Below are positions 34,650-48,600 of a stretch of DNA of 64,000 nt, in pieces. Both the position numbers and the translations under genes were made by a program. How positions within the stretch are numbered: the first letter of the stretch is position 1; every line of letters begins with the position of its first letter. The stretch lies in NCBI GenBank assembly GCA_002633005.1, contig NMRA01000828.1:62001-126000 (forward strand), read 5' to 3'. The notes below the pieces were generated by a model. That model was given only the letters and a program-made list of their open reading frames with translations. It had not been told where the DNA came from and made no database searches. Origin of the DNA: Phoronis australis (Eukaryota > Phoronida > Phoronidae).

Positions 34650-36630
34650 TCGAACGCGTGTACTGGCAGCTGTAATACAGGGGTCATCAAGTGCAAACTA
34701 GGTCAGTTAATCGTATGCAGCAAAACCAAAGAAGCCATGCACATGAAACTGAACTAGTAGACGGGCAGCCGTCTTACCTCTTGATCAGGTCGCCTAAGAC
34801 AGCTGAACACAAGTAATGTACCCCTTCTGGAGGATCATCTATGATATGCACCCATCCGAGTGGCCACAAGGGGAGTAAGGCCAAATCTATCTGAATTCAG
34901 GTACGTGTCGGCCTTTCTATTATACAAACTTTATATACCAAATTTCACGGAGACTCTGTCAGGACTTACTTGTACCGGTACGTACAAGTTGACGCACATA
35001 AAAAGATATTGTCGTTAGGGGACGCCACAGTAGTCGGCCATGCTTTCAATGGTCCTCAAAAGGAACACTAGTCGGTGCCGATCGAAAATTCATGGATATT
35101 TTTCGTCGACAAAATTTGTAGATATTGAGGCAGACATCACTGAAAACTCCCACTAGAGGGCTCCACTAATTGAAAAGTTAATAGCCTCCGTCTTTGAATT
35201 TTTAAAATCGATGCATATCATAAGCGAAATTGTCAATAGATTTTTTCAGCATACGTGACAGATTTCTGTACTCAAACTGCCTCTGGTCATGAGCCTCAAA
35301 AAACCATCGATGCATGCACCGGCACTCGATTTTCTGGATGACGGCACAACCATGTAACAAACATAATGTTTTATTACAGTGAGTGTTGAGGATACGAATA
35401 ACAGATAGGTTTAAAGGCCTGTGGGTCCAGGCAGGATTGGATAACAAGGCATTTCTAAACTTTCACTGCTTGGTGTTCGGCAATCTATCACTTTCTGCTA
35501 ATGTCAGAAATCAATTATTGTCCTGACCGGAAGATGTGAACCCAGTTTGTCAGAGTTGATCTGGTGATTTTGCCATTTTCAATCCAAAGTCATGAGTCAG
35601 AGGAAATTCCCTTTTAAGCAACCATGGAACTTACAGAGAAACTATCAACACTTCCAGCATCAAAGCCGAGACTCAAATTGTATTATACTAGCCCCTAAAG
35701 CCACAATATTTCTGTGTAAATGTCAGGCAATAGAACAGAGACTACATACCATCCTGTGCAAAACAAATGTTTATAACCACGGTAACAGTAACAATTGCAA
35801 GTTAACCACAACTGCCTCCTAACCACAACAATAACGTCTACATACTTATGCAACAAAAACATTATAAATAGCTTCCAAAATTCCGTCATCTTGAACATTG
35901 AAAAGTAGGCATTTCCTAAAACAATGGAGGAAAATTCCTGATTTCAATAAATGATGCACTTTGACCATCAGAACTGAGACTTAATGACGTCTTAAAAGTT
36001 GTTTGTTGAAATGAACAAAAACCTCTCAATTTCAACTGTTTTGGCTCCCATTGCCTGATAATGAAATTATCCAATTAAATAGACCAGTAAATGAACCTAC
36101 TGAGAACTGCATGGACTACGACTTCCAAATTTCAAAATGACTATTATAAATATCAACAAAAAGTTTCACGACACAGTGATTTTTCGTAAATCTACCCATT
36201 ACCAATAAGGAATGTAGGAAAAAGCCCTTGACACTCTGACAGTTTTGAAGTTATGGATACCATACTAACAAGTAATCTGTCTCATAGTTATCAAGACAGT
36301 AAACATATTACCAGTTCTGAACTAGGTGAACAATCTCCATCAAGTCTATGAGCATCCTAAGTTAGGTCTAGAACCATCTCATCTAATAATAAATTAAAGA
36401 GAACGAGATGGCCAGTACAGTAAGGTACAATACATCAAAACATGGTATGGTACAGTATAGCATGTGACAAAAAATCTGAATATATTGCTGAATCCAAATC
36501 GAAAAATAGATAATAGATTCAGAACCACACCCATCACAACTTAAAAGCATATCAGATCTGCTTTGAGGTAAGTAAAAACTATACAAACAGCAACACAATG
36601 AACTAACCCGCCTCCCCACCATCAGCATTG
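34650..36630. other. Spacer and 3' flank of the avidin-type gene
   Basis: No coding exon is recognised. It should contain the 3' untranslated region of the gene ending at 36631; I could not place its polyadenylation signal with confidence. Confidence 0.4.
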
Positions 36631-39600
36631 CTAAAGCAAACAATGAAGAAGAAGAAATGAAATAAGTATAAGATGTAACGCCAGACTGTTATAGCTTTGT
36701 TGCCTGGTACCACCGCACACACTCAGCTGATCAGCTTCTCCGGCTTGACTAGGGGTGTCTCTACCTGTACCTTTACGAGGTCCTACAACAATAAGACAAA
36801 TTCACATTAAAAATCTTTCAGAAATGCAAAGACAATTCTACTAACACACAAACGCATGTGATTCCTTATACCTAACTTCCATATTCTACTGACGTTTAGA
36901 TGTGAGTGTTTGTTAGTGTGGATGTGCATTTGAGCATGTCTGTGACTCAAGTTTAGAGATGTTAGCCGAACCAGGGTTTTCCCTAAACTTTTCATTGCAA
37001 TTTTGTCTTCTCAAGTATAGTGACTAAGCTATATTTTCTAAACAGCTCCCTGGCTGAAACACTACAGCTTTTGTCAAAAAGCCAATTCGGAACCTACTCT
37101 AGTTTTTTATTTTGAAGGTCAAATTTTTGTGAATAGGTATCAGATGTTTCAAAGACTGACAGTTTATCAGTAACAAGTCACTTGGAATAACACCATGAAA
37201 GGGTTGCATCTTCTATAGTATGTGGCCATGACACAAGGGAGGTAAATTCAACCCAGTTTTATTTGAGTTAGTGACAACAAAACAGACCAAACGCCGACGG
37301 AATAGGTCATGAACAAATTTACAAAAAAAATTTAACATTTTTTTCCTAATCAGTCAAACCGAGTGGCAACGGACCTGGTTCATAATGTTTGCTCGTTCAA
37401 ATTACATTTCTCAAGTTCCAATCAATTTGAAATGGTAACCGTGAACTTCGATTACAACAAGCATTTTAAGAAATATCTCAGGAGGGTTACTTTGTTACGA
37501 TACAGTCTGGCAACACATATTCCGCCACTCACCAGCCTTCTGTTCCTGCCTGGTGAACGTATTTTTGCCAAAGATGGTAGACTTCCAGTTGTCATCGCAA
37601 CTAGCCACACCAGTTCTCAGGATCCACGTCGTCTCAATCGTAGGCTCACCACCTTTATGACACACATGGCACTGTCCTGAAAACGTAATGAGACGTAGGT
37701 TAAGCTCAATTTATTCAGTGAAAGGGAATTTTGCATTCCCAATTTTAGAGGTGGCCAACCGTAATAAACTGTGGGTTTTCTAGAGTCGCAGATGGTTTCA
37801 ATGTAAATGAAAATCAAGACCTACCATGGTAAGGAATATTATGAAACTGATTTTATGAGCTTAAGTGGTTTCAGTTTTTGTCTTTGGCGGCTAAATGCTG
37901 AGAAAATTCAGTTATACCTAAACGTGAATGTACATGGAATAGACACCTTGGCTCACAGATATTTTGTGTCTGACCAAGTACAAACTACCCTCTGCTGGTG
38001 ATGGAGAAAATCAGACCATTCCTTTAACCTACAGTTGACAAAAGAAAAAAGTTCCATAGAACCGCACTATGCCTGTGTTGACTGTCAACATACAAGAGTG
38101 ATAATTATAAGCACAAGTCTTCAGATTAAGAATTATAACCTGATATGGCAAAAAATCATTGCAACTAAGTTTTTTAATTAACAATTAACTATCTTAATAA
38201 TTTCATTTTGGCAAAGACAGCAATAATCTACAAGACTTCAATAAGATCCACAACAAATCAAAGTTGCTCTTTGGAGAATGTAAACACTTTTTAGTCCTAT
38301 ATTGCCATAGGATAGGACGAGACAATTTGCAGCAAGAAGGCAAGGTGACTGGATCTTTAAAAAAACAGGCATATGCTCAACAACTCTTCAGCGGTGCTAC
38401 AAATTTGAATGTTGCTTAAACCAGCCATGCACCTATCTTCTGTTACAAATTAACTGTGGATGATATGGCTCAAAAGATGTTAATTCTATGACCAAACATT
38501 AGATGTAGACACTTGACAAAATGTAGGTCGAATGGCGAGCTCAAACCCAACTTATCAAACTAATAGTGAGATCAAACCCAACTTATCAAACCAATGGTGA
38601 GATCAAACCCAACTTATCAAACCAATGGTGAGTTCAAACCCAACTTAACAAACTGCCAGTTCTGCCCAAGTCTGGAACAACTTCTCTTCTGAGTACATAT
38701 CAAAAAGAGAGTAAGTTTACGTGAGAAAGTGTTAGAAATATCAATGAGACAGAAGGTGGTGCCACCTACCTACAAATCCTGTGATGGAGGATCCATTCTT
38801 CCACACAACAAGCAACGTTAACGTCGCATTCGCCCCTTGCACCCTCCTGAAACCAAACACTTGAGAATGCGTTGTCCCAGCGCTGCCTCTAGTTCTTTCC
38901 ACACCAGTGCGATACTCCCCTAGAACAGCAAACGACAGTAAAATGAAAACAATACCAGGAGTTTGACTATGGCCACTGGATGTAAGCAAACTGGATACTC
39001 ACAAGTTCATTGTTGAAATTAACAGAGCACCAAATGACATTCAGCTGATTAAGGTAGCTCACTTCCAAATTCTCTAAATTTCCATATTTGCATGTCACAC
39101 ACTCACTTCAATATTAGATAGACAGGACCTGTTTCTTTGTGAACGTTTATCACTCGACTGGCAAAACAAATGCTACTCTATATGGTATGCTGGTGTTTTT
39201 ACTATAGGCTTTGAACTTGTACTTTTTGAAAGTGGCAATGTCTTCATTCTGAACCATCATTACAGACATGTATTTCCAATGTTGTAATTTAGAATATAAA
39301 TCAAAGTGGTTTACCTTTAATCTCACCAGAGGACTCTTGAGTTAGAATGATTTCTGACCCCACATCGTTGTACCAAGCACCACTGATGTCAGAACATTTG
39401 GTGATTACCTCTGCAGGAAATGAACTTTAAACGTGTACAAGAATAACGAGAATACAATCATATCAAAGCAAGAGAGAGGGGAGAAGGGGGGAGGGAGGGA
39501 GGGTGAGAGAGAGAGCAATTTCAAAGCTGCTATCCACCTGCATTCTGCCAAAGCATATTAATTACTTGATTTAGACTAATACCAACAAAACTGGCTTCAG

Positions 39601-42600
39601 TGTTCATTACTCTGATCAGAGGTTATTTCTAGGTTTGAGGCTATGCAAAGAGGCACATCAAGTCAACTTAATCACCCAGATTTCGAGCACTGAAGATCTG
39701 TCAGTTCATTTCCAAGCCAGGAAATAGGTTTTGAACACGGACCAATTGGGTTCCAATTTTATCATGGCAAGAGGTCAAATCAAAAGCTACCTTTTGACAG
39801 AAGGTCGCTCAGAGCAATTTTGTACTGAAAACGTAGGTCATAAAAATTGTACTGCATGATGTTAGAATTGAAATGAAAACGCAAGTCATAAACCTTTTAC
39901 TGCACGATGTCAGTTTTGAAGTGAAAACGCAAGTCATAAAACTTTTAACGGATTCCTTTTCAAAGCGGATATAAACCCATACTTTCAGTAAAAAAATGCA
40001 AATTTTGATTAAGACCACTTACCATTATGAAATTAGTCTCAAATTGTTCCTAGTCATAAATAGATGAGACTTCCAGGCTTGACAATAATAGACAATTCAT
40101 CATGTCTACAGGCCAAACTCACACATTTTCAGTTCACATCACAGCTTCAACTGAAATATTCTGAGCTTGCTATGAAGAATGACAGGTCTTCCCAAACCCA
40201 GAGACCACTTCTCAACTGAGTAAGGAACAAGAACAACCCACTGAGGTATAAGCTGATAAGTGGCCCAACTCAGAACTTGGATTTTTGACAAAACAAAGGT
40301 TTAATGTTGCTTGATGGCCTATAAAATATAGGTACAGTTGTGCTGTATTACGAGAATTTAAGCCAAATATATGAATACTGCACCTTTTGAATCCTGGGGA
40401 CGATTTTTGCTACGGTCTTCCACACTCTGAAAAATAAAACAATTTTCAAGACAATCAACTATTGAGTGAATTAATGACAAGAAAATTGCAGTCTGCAAAG
40501 TCAATTCATAATTTAGAGAGCTCTACACAGATTAACACAAAAAGAAAGGTATATTGATAGCAATACAATGGGAGTCAATTACAAGGTATATTGATAGCAA
40601 AACAATGGAGTCAATTACAAGGTATATTGATAGCAAAACAATGGAGTCAATTACACGACTAAATTTCATTCTGGGATATAAATGTTAAAGGTGAGCGCTG
40701 TAACAGTTTATGTTTTGAGCATCTTTTCTTTTTTTTACAAAGATAATTAAAACAAAGTGTTATGACAAACAGCGCATAACCTTAGCTGCCTAACAGTTTC
40801 ATGCGAGTCCAATCCCATATTGATGAGATATGAAATTCTGAAGCCATATTTTGACATTTTGACTCCTACAAAACATTACCCTCAGCATGCTGTTAGTGTT
40901 TTCATAGAACTGTGCATTTGTTAAAACAGTTTTCAATTGATGAGTAGATTAGTTAAGCATTATGAAAACTATCCTACTTGAATAACTAATTCATAATCAT
41001 CAAAGGTCGTGTTTTCCATCAAACAGAATGTTCAGTGATTGAAGGTGAGCGCTCACAGTAAGTACACAACCAGCTAATAAACTCGCACAGTCACATGGTT
41101 GTTGAGTTAACAAACTCTGTACAGGGTATTCAAATTGCTCTAAACTCTGTTCATTTATTTCAAAATCTGCTAATAGCATTAAACAATATGAAGTACCAAT
41201 TTAACTAATGAGTGTGTTTGTGTGTAGTTTCATACTTTCATTACGTAGTTGACAAAACAAAGCATATACCAGAATCCTGTCCAAGTATTTTTGTGGCAAC
41301 CCTATTACCTACCACAAAATTAATGGTATAAGGTATGTTGTTTTCTGTCTCCAAGGCGACTGTCTCTTCCTCAGTGGGTTTCCGTCGCGTGAATATGTCC
41401 TGGCCAATCATGGTCGACTTCCACTTGTCGCGACATGTGTTTGCCGAGTACCTCATAAGCCATGACATGACCAGCTGCTCCTCACCATCACACACATGAC
41501 ATTGACCTTGACACAGATATAAATAATTACCTTAATCAGTTACATCTTTGTTTGGCCTTGACACAGATAGAAATAATTACCTTAATCAGTTACATCTTTG
41601 TTTGGCCTTGACACAGATATAAATAATTACCTTAATCAGTTACATCTTTGTTTGGCCTTGACACAGATATAAATAATTACCTTAATCAGTTACATCTTTG
41701 TTTGGCCTTGACACAGATATAAATAATTACCTTAATCAGTTACATCTTTGTTTGGCCAAAGTACGATTAGAAAACAGACAATCATCAGCATAATATACAG
41801 TAGTCTTATGAATAGACAAAACGTTGAGTTAATATGAACTTTTTTATTTGTGCGGCGATTGTCCGTTTTCTAATACCTTGATCAGGTAGCTCAACCAACC
41901 CATTGAAGTATGCCAAATTAATGAAGTTGTTATTAGGAACTCGGTCACCTAACTGTGTAAGCTGTACTGAATATCCTTAAGGTTAACTTAATATGCAGAA
42001 CCATAGAAAATTGGCCAAACTTGACTAACCTCAAAACATCTTATCTCACAAATGACTGATCGGACTCCTATGAAACTTTCACCCTGTTTTATGCCGCACT
42101 ATTCTTCAAAACAATGAAAGGAGTTGTTTTTAAAGTGCTCCATTTTTGCGAGCTGTGAAAAATAGGACATTTAATGAATAAAATTTTGTGAATATGTTAC
42201 CGATACCGTTGTTTTGCTAAGGATGTACCTTTTGTTTTTGCTCATTTTACTAAAAAGACATGGTCATGTGACCCAATTCATAGCAAAATGGTACAAAGCC
42301 AAATTCCACAGGCTTTCTACTATGAGGAAATATATTTCTACTGAGTTACAACGTATAGTAGATGATTTGCTAAGTGGATCGACACGTCCATAAGGTGATG
42401 CATAACCTTCAACCCAACTTGCCACAAGCACCTCTAGACAAACATCAGGCTCCAATTTATCAAGTGTTTTCCTAAACAATTGAGATGCACTGTTATGTAA
42501 TGGCTTATCAGACCCATGTGCACTGAAATTATTTCTACTTGATTTCCATGACTGCTAATAGCCAATCGAAATAAACCTAATCTGTAATTTGTGGAAAGTG

Positions 42601-45600
42601 GAGCCAGATCCTGGATAGAATTTAGTGACAATAGCAGCAGTACCGAGAGCGTAATTATAATTAGGATTGAAAGAAAACAAAATCAACAATTAAAATTCAT
42701 TTTGATGACAAACAACTCATCTGATGGTGAACAATAATCTTAGAAATACTAGTACTCATATGGCACTCAATAACAATCGTGGAAAGACAAAAATAAAAAA
42801 ACAATTTCAACGTAAGCCAAAAACTATTAACGAATAATTCAAAAGCTATCAACTACTGACAAGTTATAACATGAGCACCAAGGTGAGGGGTAGGACAGCC
42901 AGTCAAGCACGTGTCTAGGAACATCAACTTTCAATGAAATTTTCAGATTTGCACACAATCAAAAGGCGATTTCCTCAAACTTCAAATTCTGTAGAGCAAT
43001 TTTATGAAAATTGGTTGTATATTTCTGAGCCTCAAGGGTCTGAATTGATTGGCACCAGTTTTGAGTAACTACAACAAAAACAGTAAATCTTTCAACTACT
43101 TGCTACACACACAGTATGGCGCATGCGTAAATATTTTGTCTAGTGACCAACTTCAAAGTACTAAAGATAAAACATCTATGAGTTTCCATGACAACAACAC
43201 TGTAATCAGTGAAAACAATAAGTGACAACTTATTTTATTTGTGATTTGATTTTTTGGCACGTCGCAAAGCGAACTCAAAGCACTGAACCAGTGCTAACAA
43301 AAAATTCAAAAAAGGCGAATAAGAATTTTACACCATCATGAGTTTTAATTGATGAAAATGAATCGGAAAAATAATAACAGAATTCCCATGTCACCAACCC
43401 TGTTTGTAACACCCTGTTTGTAACACCCTGTGTGAAGGTCCCATACCAGTAGATGAGCAGTCATCCATCTTAATCCCCTGAACACATACTACGATCATCG
43501 GAACCAGCAAATTTTACCTGTCCAGGTTTTTGTTACTGCGCCGTTTCTAAATGACACGCTGAATCCGAACACATCACCTGCCTTGGCATAGGGCATGTAA
43601 CCTGAAACAACATAACATCATGCTGATGGAATATTGAAGGAAAAAGCTCCAAGAATAGCACCAGCCAACTTTGAAACGTAATTATGGTAATTCCATACTA
43701 CAAAGCTATTACACTTGTAGCATGAAAAGAAACAAGTGGCGAGCAGCATTTCATGTAGTTCCCCACATTTGAAAATCAAAAAGCGGACAAATGAATCTAG
43801 ACCATTTCATATATGAAAATTATCAGCTGCATCACCTAAAAACACTGCGCATCAAGAATTAAAGATTAGGCTAATAAATATAAAAATGTAAAAAAACAGT
43901 CAAACTTAATTTTTTTGTGCATCCACCTGCCTCAATTGACAGAATTTTTAGTTATGCCTGGAATTGGTAAATCATATCGAAAAGCATAAAAATACACTAT
44001 AATGTGTCAAATTCACCACATTTTAAAACGCCGGATATTTCTATGGTGTAGCCAGATGCGGGACAAGGCCTTAAGATGGTGGACCATTCTGCCAAAAGAG
44101 GGAGGGTTGGCAAGCGCAAGCACACATTCCATGAAAACACTAAATGCCGAGAAACACGAAATATAATTTTCAAGCAGACAGGAGTAAAAATGGAGACTGA
44201 ATACCTACTCAATTCCCATATTATTAACTTTAATTTGATGGCGCTGCGTTAAAATATCGAAACTGCATCTTCTTAACACAGATTCCGCTGGAACTATCAG
44301 TAGCTGTAGTGTACACCTCAGTCATCTTTATCATTTCAATCAAAGCAAAAAGAGATTACAATTACCAGCTAATCTGTTTATAGTGACTTGTTGACATGGC
44401 TACAAGCATTAAAGGTGCAATATACCCGGGCCTTCTGTACAGGGCTCGACATAACGAGCTGCAGGTCGCATTTGCGACCTGAAATTTGGTAATGCGAGCT
44501 GAGATTTTTGTCAAATCGCAAAATGCGACCTGGAATTTCCAACGAATGCGAGCTGAGTTTTTACACTTCTCAACAGATACCTGGCAAATACAAAGCAGCT
44601 CTTGTTAATCCGACCGTTATTTGGTTGTTGCCAATTCCAAGTTCAAAAGAACACTAACCGAGAACAGCCCTTCTGAGGACTTGTAAGCAAGTCGCGTGAA
44701 CGTGGGATATGCAGAATCGATCTTTGACGCGTGTCATTGGCTAACACTTTCGGCCACTTTTGTAAATTCCCGGATTCGCCGAAGAAAGTTTCGGGCCACT
44801 GCTTTACACGTGATAAAACTTCACAAAATAACGGTGTTTCTATTAATTCTTAAGCGATAAACTTACCAAACTTTGTGGTGGACAAAAATATTTATTTTTC
44901 ACAGAAGATGTCCTTATTACATGTACCAAATATCCACGACAATATCCCTGATATCGCACTGCGGCACCGTTAACGCGCACGCAGTCCCGGCAGACAATCG
45001 TGACTTAGACTGAGATGTGCTTCTCCTTTTTATCGTATTAAGACAGCCAAAGTGAAAATGACAACCTTATTAATCGCCAAACGACGGTCACGTCTTTACT
45101 TTCAGTTGCCAAGAAATTCTCAAACCCTTTACTTGTTTCTGGGGCTACGTGCGCGAAATATGATTTGTCTTTCACACGTTGTTGCCATCGTAAAGTGTAG
45201 GCCTACTCCAGCGATTCAAGTGTGTGAACTCACGCGTGCACCACTTCAAAGAACAGCGACAGTTCTAAATGAAAGAGTATACCGTCTTGGCTCTGGTTTA
45301 TTTGAAATTGAACTCAGATTCCAAGCCGTTATAAAAGACCCGATGTCCCCGGGACCGATATAACCCAGAACTGAAGTTTTCCTGTTTTAGTACGATGTTT
45401 CCCGAGGTCGGTGTTCTGTAAACCCTGTATTCTATGCCCGTAGCCAGCTATTGCAAATTGCAACTTAACTAGCAGTAGATGCGAAATTGTGGTTGAAGTT
45501 ATTGAACATTTCATTCTTCTCTTTATACACCCCCCCCCGGCAACTTTTCGCTCCCCGAACCACCGTCGCCGTAAAATGTTCAGACTCCTATAGAAACAAC

Positions 45601-48600
45601 CTTGTTCCGGCTGAAGCGGGCAGTTAAAAACAAAATCATTCCGGGTGGCTAAAAAGGGTACAATGTAGGTGGTAACGATATCCAGAAAGTCACCCCTACT
45701 AGATGGAGTTTGCCTCGCAAAATCGTATTATTATAACGTTTCTTACCATTACAGCGTTTTAATATCTTATTACCGCAAACACTGAGGTTAACGACTATGC
45801 TCACGCACAAGCCTACTCCCTACCTTTAAAGTGTTTCATAATAAGCGCTCACTGATCTACATGTATTAAAAGTCTCCCCTTAAATTTTGAGAATTTCCAA
45901 TTATGCGCCCACACTTCAAGCTAGCGCCCATCATAGCGCACTACAAACGACCGCGTGTGGTTTAAAATTGACACGCAGCTTATATGGTGTGTCACTTTCA
46001 TTTTACACAACTTGAGTTTTCAAAAACGTCTTTTCACAATATGTAAAAACCAAATCCCAGCTTTGTTTTATACCTTGGAAAGAAAGTTAACACTAGTGAC
46101 ATGCGTGTCGTTTTGTGAATGACCTATTTTTTCCGTACTTGGAAGGTATTGAAGAGCAAACTCGCCATTACCCAAGTTAGTTTGAATCTTTAACGACTTT
46201 GAGGACAGCCAGTAGCAGGCCAGATCTTACAAAATCCCGGATACTTTTTCAACGGGCATTTTCTCCCTTTTCACATCGCAAATTTAGCTACTCGAATGCA
46301 CAAGTCAGTTAGAGAGCACTGATTCAACTTTCACGTCGGCAACTTTAATGCCTTGCGCTCTAGAGTCTTTCAATGGCGGTTGTGAAGAACAGTAAGGCCA
46401 TACCTGCATGAATGAAGTCAATTTTGAGATCCGAAATTTGTGAGTATTTAACAATGCAGGTAAGAGCATAATCTAAACATTTTCTCGATGATCTAAAAAA
46501 TCTATTTTGGCACGTAAAAATGGCGGGAAAATTTTGCGACCTGGCATTTACTAATGCGAGCTGGATTTTGAAAATGCGACCTGGGATTTTGGCTAGGTCG
46601 CAAAATGCGACCTGGCGATTTTAATAGCGTCGAGCCCTGCTGTAAGAAACAACTTTTGATTTAGGCAACCTATAATTACAAAATCAGACTAGTTTGTACG
46701 TAGGACTCCACAAAAATGCCTAAATTCAATTGACTTCGGAACATTAAACATTAGGTTATAAGCGGACTGTACCGTGTAGTACTGAGTGACTCATCCCCCC
46801 TGTGACACCAATGGCACGTTCCAAGTCACTGTGATACTCTCCATAGAGAAAACCACCGTCCAATCTCATCAAAATAACCTCTTCTCCAAGCTCATTGTAC
46901 CAGGAGCCTGCAATGGACTTGCACTTTGAACCTGCAACAATTAAAGTCAAGCAATAACCAATCCTGAATATTCCAAACAAGAATGATTCCCAAATGCAAT
47001 TCGGAAGCGTTCACTTATTAAGTCATCACTCGAGGGTAGAAAAGATGACAATTAATGATAATGGGAAGGTAGTTAGACTTATGGTGAAGTAAACGTACTA
47101 ATAGTGAAGTCTATTGTGGTTTAGAATATCTCCATCATAGCTTAGTACATACCATTAGGACAAAATACATTACTGTAATAAAATTTGCATTTTCTGTAAC
47201 GTGAACTACATTCATTTGAAGACTGTCTGTTGGTGTGTAATGCTTATGCATCCATCAGCAGTATATGAATGTAAGTTTTGATAACCATAACCCTGTCCTA
47301 CATTCAACAAGATTAGGAAGACTTCCGATGCAAACACTGTAGTTATGTTCATATATTTAGCCACAGTGCGTAGAGCAAATTGTTTTAACTCGATGTTTCG
47401 TATAACTGTGCTTGTATACTATGTTCGTTATTGTACTTTGGGCCTCTGGCCTAAAATGCAAATAAAGTGTGGTATGGTGGGACACTTCTGCTGCTGACAA
47501 CAATATCCAACCACCACATAACACATTCGAATTATTACCTGAACTGATTGTATTGTTTGTAATGAAAATAAAGAATGACCATTTGATTGCTGAAATTCAT
47601 TACAGAATACAACAGCAGCAAATGCAACTTACAATTACATAAGAATCATAAAAACGGAATATACAATGAGCTGTAGTTTCTTCCAAATACAAAGGAGGTT
47701 AACTGTGATGACGTAATTAGAGACTGGAAAGGGGATTATATCATGACGGGTAATGACAGTCTGGGGGGAAGTTATATCATGATGACGGGTGATGACAGTC
47801 TGGGGGAGGGTGTAAATAGTGGAAACACTTGGATGACATATGTGAACTTTATAGAAATGTCTAATCTGGTCTACTGTTAACTGTTCCAGGTAATGTTTTC
47901 TCCAACATCACACTCAGAGTTACACTACCTACCGGTATTTTCCATAGTCAAGCCCATGATGATGTATTTGAAAAATGGAAAGTTTGAGGTGTTTTAGTGA
48001 CACCAAATAAACGTTTCATCAGGTGAGCTTATCTACGGAAAACCCTGCTTACAATCTATCACCCTTCAAGGAGTAATAAAATCATTGCCGATGTGATAAT
48101 TGCTCAGCCCAAATATACAAAAGAAGTTAATTGCAGTGATATTCCTGACCAAATATGAGCCTGTGCCCTTTGGACTCACCTGATGATTTCAGGTGTACCT
48201 TTATTCAAAAAGTTGTACCCAGCAAAAACTTAGTGTAATCAGTGTGACAACATATGAAACAGAAACCCTCAAGCGCAATCAAAATATGAACTACGTCATG
48301 TTTTACGCGACTGGCTGTAAGCTGACTAGAACCTTGCAGTTTTGGAAGAGTGTTAATTTTAAAAGATGTGCCTGGGGGCACACTGCTGCAATACACTTGC
48401 CTATTCCTTTTTGACGCACTGGCGCAAAGTCGCAGTCCAAGAATATCCCAGTAATTGGCAGTTCATGGTGCTTGATTGTATCAGTGGACAAAGTAATCAT
48501 AAAGGAACGCAGAAGAAATCGACACAATGTAGCCAAACAGTTTGCAAACTACACTTATTTTGTTTGTAAGAAAAAAGCTGAGCATAAGATATTTATCTGA

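Noticed and set aside
37363-37680. Plus-strand 105-residue frame
   Set aside because: The minus strand of the same bases encodes avidin exon 8 with matching splice sites; the plus frame is its shadow.
39809-40018. Minus-strand frame with repeated MTCVF phrases
   Set aside because: Explained by the ~50-bp tandem repeat in the avidin-gene intron.
40384-41313. Reading the avidin region as two separate genes
   Set aside because: I found no second signal-peptide exon before domain 2 and no stop-bearing terminal exon after domain 1, whereas a linker exon joins them in frame. The alternative is kept open as a refutation test.
41504-41753. Regular 50-bp repeats as a CRISPR array
   Set aside because: There are no unique spacers; the whole unit is repeated, and this is animal DNA.
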